From Paeniroseomonas aquatica (GTDB taxonomy: Bacteria > Pseudomonadota > Alphaproteobacteria > Acetobacterales > Acetobacteraceae): a stretch of 64,000 bases of DNA. Position numbers and translations under genes: made by a program. Numbering within the stretch: the first letter of the stretch is position 1; every line of letters begins with the position of its first letter. Of this stretch, positions 51,774 to 58,399 are shown piece by piece. Location: assembly GCF_030409335.1 (NCBI RefSeq), contig NZ_JAUFPN010000143.1, forward strand, positions 1 through 64,000. The letters are read 5' to 3'. The notes beneath the pieces were generated by a model that had not been told where the DNA came from, searched no databases, and worked only from the letters and a program-made list of their open reading frames with translations.

Positions 51774-52538
51774 ATGACGGATACCCCTGCGCCGCGCCCC
51801 GTGCTGCTGGTGACCGGCGGCGGCCGCGGCATCGGCGCCGCCGTGGTGCTGCTGGCCGCCGCCCGCGGCTACGACCTGGGCTTCACCTACCGCGGCGATG
51901 CGGCCCGCGCGGCCGCGACCGCCGCGGCGGCCGAGGCCGCCGGGGCCGGCGTGCTGGCGATGCGGGCCGATGCCGGCGATGCCGCGGCCCGGGAGGCCTG
52001 CTTCGCCGCCCTCGATGCGCGCTTCGGCCGGCTGGACGCGCTGGTCAACAACGCCGGCATCACCGGCCCGACCGGACGGCTGGACGAGACCGCCGATGCC
52101 GTCTGGGAAGAGGTGCTGCGGGTCAACGTGCTGGGCACCGTCGGCTGCACCCGGGCGGCGGTGCGGCGGATGTCGACGCGGCATGGCGGCCGCGGCGGCG
52201 CCATCGTCAACGTCTCCTCCCGCGCCTCCGAGATCGGCGGCGGCGGCGAGTGGGTGCACTACGCCGCCAGCAAGGGGGCGGTGGACACCCTGACCATCGG
52301 CCTGTCGCGCGAGCTGGCGACGGAGGGCATCCGGGTGAACGCGGTGAACCCCGGGCTGATCGACACCGAGCTGCATGCGGCGGCGGGCCTGCCGGGGCGC
52401 GTCGCGCGGCTCTCGGCCGGGGTGCCGATGCAGCGGGGCGGCAGCGCCGAGGAAGTGGCGGAGGCGGTGCTCTGGCTGCTGTCGGATGCCGCCAGCTACG
52501 TCACCGGGGCGCTGCTGCCGGTGGGGGGTGGCCGCTGA
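51774..52538 (+). CDS. Short-chain dehydrogenase/reductase
   Basis: A 254-residue classical SDR: cofactor motif VTGGGRGIGAAVV, NNAGITGP, catalytic Ser in VNVSSRASEIGGG, and the Tyr-x3-Lys block WVHYAASKGAVDTL, then PGLIDTELHAAAGLPGR and the C-terminal YVTGALLPVGGGR. Residue pattern resembles FabG-like and glucose dehydrogenase-like members; NADPH preference is not clear. It ends at the same junction as the next convergent SDR: the two stop codons are adjacent, TGA then TCA, with no base between. Confidence 0.9.
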   Translation: MTDTPAPRPVLLVTGGGRGIGAAVVLLAAARGYDLGFTYRGDAARAAATAAAAEAAGAGVLAMRADAGDAAAREACFAALDARFGRLDALVNNAGITGPTGRLDETADAVWEEVLRVNVLGTVGCTRAAVRRMSTRHGGRGGAIVNVSSRASEIGGGGEWVHYAASKGAVDTLTIGLSRELATEGIRVNAVNPGLIDTELHAAAGLPGRVARLSAGVPMQRGGSAEEVAEAVLWLLSDAASYVTGALLPVGGGR

Positions 52539-53327
52539 TCAGACGTGCTGGCCGCCGTTGATGTGCATCTCGGCGCCGTTCACGTAGGAGCTGGCATCGG
52601 AGCAGAGGAAGTAGATCGCCTTGGCGACCTCGGCGGGCTTGCCGAGGCGGCGCATCGGGATCTGCTCCTCGACGATCTTCTCGGTGCCCGGCGAGAGGAT
52701 GGAGGTGTCGATCTCCCCGGGGGAGATGGCGTTCACCCGGATGCCGAGCGGGCCGAAGTCGTGCGCCATCTCCCGCGTCAGGGACATGAGCGCCGCCTTC
52801 GAGGTGGAATAGGCGGCGCCGGCGAAGGGATGCACCTTGCTGCCGGCGATGGAGGTGACGTTCACCACCGCGCCGCGGGTCTTCTTCAGCTCCTCCAGCA
52901 GGCCGCGGGCCAGCATGATCGAGGAGAAGAAGTTCACCTGGAAGACCCATTTCCAGTCGTCGATCTGGGTATCGATGGTGTTCAGCCGGGCGCCGCCGGC
53001 CCCCTTCGGGGAGATCCCGGCATTGTTCACCAGCGCGTCCAGCCGGCCCTCGTCCGGGATCAGCCGCTCGCGGATCTCCTCGATGGCGCGGAGCGTGTCC
53101 GCGGCGTCCGAGAGGTCGGCCTGGATATGGTCCTCGGGCCCCATCTCCCAGGGGCATTCCTCGGGGAAGGGCTGGCGGGAGACGGTGATGACGCGCCAGC
53201 CGGCGGCGGAGAAGACCTTCACCGTGGCATGGCCGATCCCCCGCGAGGCGCCGGTCAGCAGCAGGACCCGGCGTCCCTGGGCCGGCGCGCGGCGAACCAC
53301 GGCGGGTGGCATCGGCATGGTGTCCAT
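52539..53327 (-). CDS. Short-chain dehydrogenase/reductase
   Basis: A 262-residue SDR: LLTGASRGIGHATVKVF, NNAGISPKG, VNVTSIAGSKVHP, and the catalytic AAYSTSKAALMSLTREM, then NAISPGEIDTSILSPG and SYVNGAEMHINGGQHV. The EECPWEMGPEDHIQADL segment (about 55-70) is longer than in most FabG-like proteins. The two SDRs are not close copies. It converges on the previous SDR with zero spacing, and lies 24 bases downstream of the aminotransferase gene on the same strand, so it is likely cotranscribed with it. Confidence 0.92.
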   Translation of the reverse strand: MDTMPMPPAVVRRAPAQGRRVLLLTGASRGIGHATVKVFSAAGWRVITVSRQPFPEECPWEMGPEDHIQADLSDAADTLRAIEEIRERLIPDEGRLDALVNNAGISPKGAGGARLNTIDTQIDDWKWVFQVNFFSSIMLARGLLEELKKTRGAVVNVTSIAGSKVHPFAGAAYSTSKAALMSLTREMAHDFGPLGIRVNAISPGEIDTSILSPGTEKIVEEQIPMRRLGKPAEVAKAIYFLCSDASSYVNGAEMHINGGQHV

Positions 53328-53351
53328 CGTCTCCGGAGCTCGAGGCGCAGG

Positions 53352-54695
53352 CTAGACCGGCACGGCGCCCGCGGCCAGCAGCGGCTTGCGGGCGGCGACG
53401 AACTCCTCGACCGCGGCGACGTAGCGGGCGCAGTCGGCCTCGCCCACCGGCAGGCTGAGGGCGGCCATGCCGCGGCGGGCGAGGTAGATGCCCTGGGCCA
53501 GCAGGTCGAAGAAGAACAGCTCGCGCAGCGCGTTCTCGGCCGGCGTCGCGGCATAGGGGGCGGTGATCGGGCCGGGGCGGAAATGTACCGTCAGCATGGA
53601 GCCGCGGCCGGTGAACTGCATGCCGACGCCGGCCGCCGTGCAGGCGGCGTTGAGCGCGTCGCGCAGCGCCTCGCCGCGGGCATAGAGCGCCTCGGCGGTC
53701 GCGGCGTCGAAGATCTCGCCCATCGCCACGCAGCCGGCGGCCATGGACCAGACGTTGTTGTTGAAGGTGCCGGCATGCGGCAGGGTGCCCGGCTTGTGGC
53801 CGTCGAAGACCGCCATGATGTCGGCCCGGCCGCCGAAGGCGCCGAAGCTCATGCCGCCGGCCATGTACTTGCCGAGCGTGGTCATGTCGGGGATGACGTC
53901 CATCCTCTGCTGCAGCCCGCCGGGGCCGTGCCGGCTGGTCATGACCTCGTCGAAGATGAGCACCGCGCCGGTCTGGCGCGTCGCGTCGCGCAGCGCCTGC
54001 AGGAACTCGCGGCTGGCCGGGATGCAGCCGCCGGAGCCCAGCATCGGCTCGACCAGCACCGCGGCCAGCAGGGAGCCCTCGGCCAGGATGTCCCGCGTCG
54101 CGGCGGCGGGGTCGTTGTAGTCGGTGAAGGCCAGCGGGATCGGCAGGTTCACCGCGGATTGCTCGGTGGCGAAGGTCAGCACCCCGCCGTGGTAGCCGCC
54201 GCGCATCACCATGACCTTGGTCCGGCCGGTGAAGCCCCGCGCCGCGGCCAGGGCCAGCAGGTTGGCCTCGGTGCCGCTGTTGGTGAAGCGGACCAGCTCG
54301 ATCGAGGGGAAGCGGCCGATGATGAGGCGCGCCAGATCCTGCTCCGCCTCGCCGACCGAGGCGAGGTTGATGCCGCGGTCGAGCGCCTGCTTCACCGCCT
54401 CGATGATGCGCGTCTCGGAATGGCCGAACAGGCCGGCGGTGTATTCCCCGAGCAGGTCGAGGTACTCGCGCCCGTCGGCATCCCAGAGCCGGCAGCCCTC
54501 GCCGCGGACCATGGCGGTGGGGAAGGGGGTGTAGAACAGCACGCTGCGGGTATTGCCGCCCGGCATCACCGCCCGCGCCCTCTCATGGATGGCGGCGCTC
54601 CGCGGCCGGGCCGCGGCATAGGCCTCGTGCGCTTCGGCCAGGGCGGCGTCGAGGTCGCTGTTGCGGCGCGGGGCGGCGAGGTCGAGGGGGCTCAT
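53352..54695 (-). CDS. Class III PLP aminotransferase (glutamate-1-semialdehyde aminomutase-like)
   Basis: A 447-residue class III aminotransferase fold: PGGNTRSVLFYTPFP and LWDADGREYLDLLGEYTAGLFGH at the front, PLP phosphate binding at FTNSGTEANLLALAAAR, the Asp in LIFDEVMTSR, and the Schiff-base Lys in TTLGKYMAGGMSFGAFGGR. The layout is like HemL, but the length and the tail (FFDLLAQGIYLARRG) are those of catabolic aspartate aminotransferase family members. It shares a strand with the SDR (24-base gap), suggesting amino to keto to hydroxy conversion. Substrate unknown. Confidence 0.9.
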   Translation of the reverse strand: MSPLDLAAPRRNSDLDAALAEAHEAYAAARPRSAAIHERARAVMPGGNTRSVLFYTPFPTAMVRGEGCRLWDADGREYLDLLGEYTAGLFGHSETRIIEAVKQALDRGINLASVGEAEQDLARLIIGRFPSIELVRFTNSGTEANLLALAAARGFTGRTKVMVMRGGYHGGVLTFATEQSAVNLPIPLAFTDYNDPAAATRDILAEGSLLAAVLVEPMLGSGGCIPASREFLQALRDATRQTGAVLIFDEVMTSRHGPGGLQQRMDVIPDMTTLGKYMAGGMSFGAFGGRADIMAVFDGHKPGTLPHAGTFNNNVWSMAAGCVAMGEIFDAATAEALYARGEALRDALNAACTAAGVGMQFTGRGSMLTVHFRPGPITAPYAATPAENALRELFFFDLLAQGIYLARRGMAALSLPVGEADCARYVAAVEEFVAARKPLLAAGAVPV

Positions 54696-54741
54696 GCTGG
54701 CGTCTCCGCGGCGGGGCCGGCAGGCTCGCGCGGGGGGCGGC

Positions 54742-54804
54742 GGGCGTCAACCATCGCCCGCGGGGCGTCAAGTGTTGCACGGGGGGCCTCAACCGCCGCA
54801 AGGG
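54742..54804. repeat. Three 21-bp direct repeats (GGGCGTCAA core) upstream of the L,D-transpeptidase gene
   Basis: GGGCGTCAA at 54742 and 54763 and GGGCCTCAA at 54784, each followed by 12 less conserved bases. Exact 21-bp spacing is two helical turns, so the cores face the same side of the DNA. They lie in the 167-base gap between the aminotransferase start and the transpeptidase start (54863), and could be sites of one regulator. Confidence 0.6.
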
Positions 54805-54862
54805 GGTGGCCCGGGGCCAGGAAGCCTTGGCGGTTGGGTTGCCGACGCGGTATTCAAGGAAC

Positions 54863-56440
54863 GTGCGCGCAATCATCCTCTCCGCCTTCCTCCGGACCGC
54901 CGGCCTCGCCGCGCCCGTCCTGTTCTCCGCCGGCCTCTTCGCCGGCGGCCTGGCGGCGGGCGGGCTGGCCCGGCCGGCCCTTGCCGCGGCGGCCCCGGCG
55001 GATAGCGCGGCGCTGCTGCGCCTGGCCGACCGGCTGCGGCGGCTGGACGAGGACGGGCTGGACCCGCGCGCCTATGCGGTGCCGGCGGAGACCCTGGCGC
55101 AGCGCGATCCGGCGGCCTGGCAGGCCGGGCTCTACCGGTCGGCCCTGCTGGCCCTGACCGACCTGCTGCATGGCCGCGTGGCGGAGCTGCCGAACCGGGC
55201 CGACCTGCGGCGGGACACCGCGGCGGTGCCGCTGGCGCCCTGGCTGTCGGCGCTCGCGGCGGCGCCCGACCCGGCCATGGTGCTGGACCGGGCGGCGCTG
55301 CTGCCGCCCGAGGCGGCGGTGCTGAAGCGGGCCCTGGCCCTGGCCCGGGCGCGGGTCGCGGCCGGCGGCTTCCCGCATGTGCCGGCCGCCGGGCCCGATA
55401 CGCTGGAGCCGGGCGGCGAGGATCCCGTCCGGGTGCCGGCGCTGCGCGCCCGGCTGCTGCTGACCGACCCGCTGCTGGCGGCCATGCCCGCCGCCGCGGA
55501 GGCGCTGTACGACGAGGCGCTGCAGGCGGCGGTGAAGCGCTTCCAGGCCGCCGAGGGGCTGGAGCCGGACGGGCGGATCGGCCGGCTGACCTTCGCGGCG
55601 CTGAACCGGCCGGCCGAGGTGCCGCTGCGGCAGCTGCGGGCGGCGCTCGACATGCGCCGGGCGGCGGCGCCGCCGCCGAACGAGCGGCATATCGAGGTCA
55701 ACGTGCCGCACCAGCGGCTGGTGCTGGCCGAGCCCGGCGCCGGCGGGACCAGCCGGGTGCTGCTTGACATGGCCGTGATCGTCGGCAAGCCGGCCCGGGC
55801 CACGCCGATGCTGCGGGTGCGGCTCAACGCGGTGCAGTTCAACCCCCAATGGGGCGTGCCGGAACGCAATGCGCGGGAGGACCTGCTGCCGCGCTTCCGC
55901 CGCGACCCGCGCGCGATGATGGAGAAGGGATTTCGCGTCTATGGATTCATCGATGGCGCGCGGACCGAGATCGATCCGACCACCATCGATTGGGCCAGCG
56001 TGAACCCGACGCGCTTTCCCTACTTCATCCGGCAGGATGCGGGCGATATCAACGCCTTGGGCCGCATCAAATTCATCATGCCGAATACCGAGGACATCTA
56101 CATGCACGACACCCCCGACCGGCACCTGTTCCGCCGCCCGGACCGCGCCTTCTCCTCCGGCTGCATCCGGCTGGAGAAGCCGATGGAGCTGCTGGACGCG
56201 GTGCTGCAGGGGGCGGCGGGCTGGGACCGGGCGCGGGCGGAACGGGTGCTGGCCAGCCGGGTCACCACCGGGGTCGCGGCGCCGCGCAGCATCCCGGTGC
56301 GGCTGCACTACACCACCGCGGTGGTCGCGGCCGGCACGGTGGTGCTGCGGCCGGACATCTACGGGCTGGACGAGGCCTATGTGCGGGCGATGGACAGCAG
56401 CCGGACCCGGGTGGCCAGCAGCGCGGCCGGGGTGCGCTGA
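54863..56440 (+). CDS. L,D-transpeptidase (YcbB/LdtD-like)
   Basis: A 525-residue periplasmic enzyme making 3-3 peptidoglycan cross-links. A signal-anchor (ILSAFLRTAGLAAPVLFSAG and on) is followed by a helical region, a PG_binding_1 fold at about 205-255 (LYDEALQAAVKRFQAAEGL, DGRIGRLTFAAL), and the YkuD catalytic domain. H415 (YMHDTPDRHLF) and C434 (FSSGCIRLEKP) are the catalytic pair. LDMAVIVGKPARATPM and NPQWGVPERN match the LdtD/YcbB group. GTG at 54863 is taken as start, with GTG at 54806 as alternative. The next gene begins two bases after the stop, matching E. coli ycbB-ycbK order. Confidence 0.92.
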   Translation: MRAIILSAFLRTAGLAAPVLFSAGLFAGGLAAGGLARPALAAAAPADSAALLRLADRLRRLDEDGLDPRAYAVPAETLAQRDPAAWQAGLYRSALLALTDLLHGRVAELPNRADLRRDTAAVPLAPWLSALAAAPDPAMVLDRAALLPPEAAVLKRALALARARVAAGGFPHVPAAGPDTLEPGGEDPVRVPALRARLLLTDPLLAAMPAAAEALYDEALQAAVKRFQAAEGLEPDGRIGRLTFAALNRPAEVPLRQLRAALDMRRAAAPPPNERHIEVNVPHQRLVLAEPGAGGTSRVLLDMAVIVGKPARATPMLRVRLNAVQFNPQWGVPERNAREDLLPRFRRDPRAMMEKGFRVYGFIDGARTEIDPTTIDWASVNPTRFPYFIRQDAGDINALGRIKFIMPNTEDIYMHDTPDRHLFRRPDRAFSSGCIRLEKPMELLDAVLQGAAGWDRARAERVLASRVTTGVAAPRSIPVRLHYTTAVVAAGTVVLRPDIYGLDEAYVRAMDSSRTRVASSAAGVR

Positions 56441-56441
56441 G

Positions 56442-57026
56442 GTGCGGCCCCGCCTGCCGCCCTGCCCGTGCTGCACGGGCGGGGGCGAGACGATCCTGCC
56501 CCGGCGGGGGCTGCTCGGCGCCGCGCTGGGCCTGGCCTGCACCGCGGCGGCCGGAGCCCGGGCGCAGGTGCCGGACACCGCGCCGCGCCGCCTGACCATC
56601 CAGCGGCTGCAGACCGGCGAGGTCTTCGACGGGCCCTACTGGCGCGACGGCCGCTACGACCGGGAGGCGCTGCGCCAGCTCGACTGGGTCCTCCGCGATC
56701 CCTCGATGGAGGAGGCGACGCCGATGGACCCGCGGCTCTTCGACGTGCTGGCGACCGTCGCCCGGCAGATGGATGCCAGCGAGGGCTACCAGGTCATCAG
56801 CGGCTACCGGGCGCCGGAGACCAATGCGGCCCGGGCCCGGGAATCCCGCCGGGTCTCGCGGGCCAGCCTGCACATGTCCGGCATGGCGGCGGATGTCCGG
56901 CTGCCGGGACGCGACAGCCTGGGGCTGGCCCGGCTGGCGGCGGAGCTGCAGGTCGGCGGCGTCGGGCTGTACCGGCGGGACGGCTTCGTGCACCTGGATT
57001 GCGGGCCGGCGCGGCGCTGGCAGTGA
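56442..57026 (+). CDS. DUF882/M15-type murein endopeptidase (MepK/YcbK-like)
   Basis: A 194-residue exported peptidase, probably cleaving 3-3 cross-links. The signal is of twin-arginine type (LPRRGLLGAALGLACTAAAGARA). The M15-type zinc site is visible: the region GYQVISGYRAPETNAARARE, then SLHMSGMAADVRLPG (His and Asp), and the late FVHLDCGPAR (His). GTG is the only usable start, two bases after the transpeptidase stop, so translation is coupled. The E. coli homologue MepK is encoded beside LdtD, which makes the function likely. The N-terminus has four Cys in CPCCTGGG and on, uncommon before a signal peptide, so a start further in is possible. Confidence 0.86.
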   Translation: MRPRLPPCPCCTGGGETILPRRGLLGAALGLACTAAAGARAQVPDTAPRRLTIQRLQTGEVFDGPYWRDGRYDREALRQLDWVLRDPSMEEATPMDPRLFDVLATVARQMDASEGYQVISGYRAPETNAARARESRRVSRASLHMSGMAADVRLPGRDSLGLARLAAELQVGGVGLYRRDGFVHLDCGPARRWQ

Positions 57027-57029
57027 GCC

Positions 57030-57377
57030 CTAGCCCGACAGGCGGCAGGTGATCTCCGGCAGCGTGGCCTCGAGCACCGCCCGCAATTCGGCCCGGGCCG
57101 CGGCCTTGGCCGGGAAGGCCGGGCTGCAGGCGGCCTCGAACCGCAGGCAGGCCGCCGCCAGCCGCCTGAAGCCGAGCATGCCGGAGCTGCCGGCCAGCCG
57201 GTGGACCTGCTCCACCACGCAGGCGCCGCCGGGGGAGAGCAGCCCGAGCAGGGCTTCGGCCAGCTCGGCCAGGCGGTGCAGGTTGGTCTCCAGCATCGCC
57301 GCCGGCAGGTAGGCGGCCACCTGGTTCAGCACCGCCTCGTCCAGCAGGGGCGGCAGCGGTTCGGCGCTGTCGCTCAT
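57030..57377 (-). CDS. Hpt-domain phosphotransfer protein
   Basis: A 115-residue four-helix phosphotransfer protein. The phosphorylated His is H59 in VEQVHRLAGSSGMLGFRRLA, the classical Hpt helix. N-terminal LPPLLDEAVLNQVAAYLPAAM supports docking. It overlaps the start of its own transcript neighbour: the ATG shares four bases with the stop of the double-receiver gene (ATGA). It should shuttle phosphate between the hybrid kinase or one of the receivers and another receiver. It ends 3 bases from the convergent DUF882 gene. Confidence 0.9.
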   Translation of the reverse strand: MSDSAEPLPPLLDEAVLNQVAAYLPAAMLETNLHRLAELAEALLGLLSPGGACVVEQVHRLAGSSGMLGFRRLAAACLRFEAACSPAFPAKAAARAELRAVLEATLPEITCRLSG

Positions 57378-58324
57378 GCCGGGCGGCCCAGCAGCTTCGC
57401 CAGCCTGGCGACATCGGCCATGGCCAGCGGGGGCGGCGCGGCGCGGCGCTGGCCATAGTCCGCGCTGGCCCGCACCGCGGCGACCAGGGTCCCGAGCTCG
57501 GCGGATTTCCCGACCACCTCGTCGAACAGGCTGGGCGCCCCGGCCTCCCGGCGACGCAGCCCCTCGGGGTCGGCGGTCAGCGCGACCAGCCGCGGCCGGT
57601 CGGCCCCGGACAGCAGGTCGAAGGCCAGGTGGGCGGCGGCCAGCCCGTCCATGCCGGGCATCATGATGTCGAGCACCACGACCTGGTAGCGCCGGCGGCC
57701 GATCTTCTCGAAGGCCTCGAGTCCCTCGGCGGCGGTATCCACCACGAAGCCCTGCGCGGCCAGGGCCGCCTCGGCGATCGACCGCGCCACCGGATCGTCG
57801 TCCACCAGCAGCACCCGCGGCGCCTCCGCGGCCGGCGCCGGGCCGGGCTGCGGCCCGGGCTGGCCATCGGGGCGGATCGGCGGCAGCGACCGGTGGCTGC
57901 CGAAGGGCAGCGCCCCCGGCGGCACGGGGTGGCGAGGCTGCGGGCGGGCGGCCCCGGCATCCGCGACGGCGGCCAGCAGGGCCGCCGGCGGGCAGGGCTT
58001 GGCCAGGACCCGGTCGAACAGGCCGGTCGCCTTGCCTGGCCGGTCCCGCAGCCGCTTCGGCGTGGCGCTGAGGCCGATCAGCCGCGGGCGTTCGGCGGCC
58101 GGGGCGAAGCCGGCGATGAACTGCGCGGCGGCGAGGCCGTCGACGTCCGGCAGGCCGTAGTCGAGCACGACGACGTCGAAGACGTCGCGCCGGAGCCGGC
58201 GCAACGCATCCAGCCCGTCGGTCGCGGCCTCCACCGCATGGCCGTGGCCGGCCAGCATCCGGGTCAGCACGTCGCGCTGGATGGCGTCATCCTCGACGAC
58301 CAGGATCTTCGTGTGCAAGGCCAA
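57374..58324 (-). CDS. Response regulator with two receiver domains and no output domain
   Basis: A 316-residue protein. REC1 (about 1-125) has acidic pocket EDD at 11-13 and phospho-Asp D55 (VVVLDYGLPDVDG), with K109 in LAKPCPP. REC2 (about 170-305) has DDD at 175-177 and D219 (VVVLDIMMPGMDG), with K in VGKSAEL. A Pro/Gly linker (about 127-168) joins them. No DNA-binding or enzymatic output is present, so it relays phosphate or acts by protein contact. It lies 75 bases after the bacteriophytochrome gene and overlaps the Hpt gene by four bases. Confidence 0.92.
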   Translation of the reverse strand: MALHTKILVVEDDAIQRDVLTRMLAGHGHAVEAATDGLDALRRLRRDVFDVVVLDYGLPDVDGLAAAQFIAGFAPAAERPRLIGLSATPKRLRDRPGKATGLFDRVLAKPCPPAALLAAVADAGAARPQPRHPVPPGALPFGSHRSLPPIRPDGQPGPQPGPAPAAEAPRVLLVDDDPVARSIAEAALAAQGFVVDTAAEGLEAFEKIGRRRYQVVVLDIMMPGMDGLAAAHLAFDLLSGADRPRLVALTADPEGLRRREAGAPSLFDEVVGKSAELGTLVAAVRASADYGQRRAAPPPLAMADVARLAKLLGRPA

Positions 58325-58399
58325 CCCCCGGGACTGCTGCGGTGCCGGCCCAGTCTCGCCGCGGCGGGGCTACCAAAGGCTTAAGCCCGGCCCGGCGCC

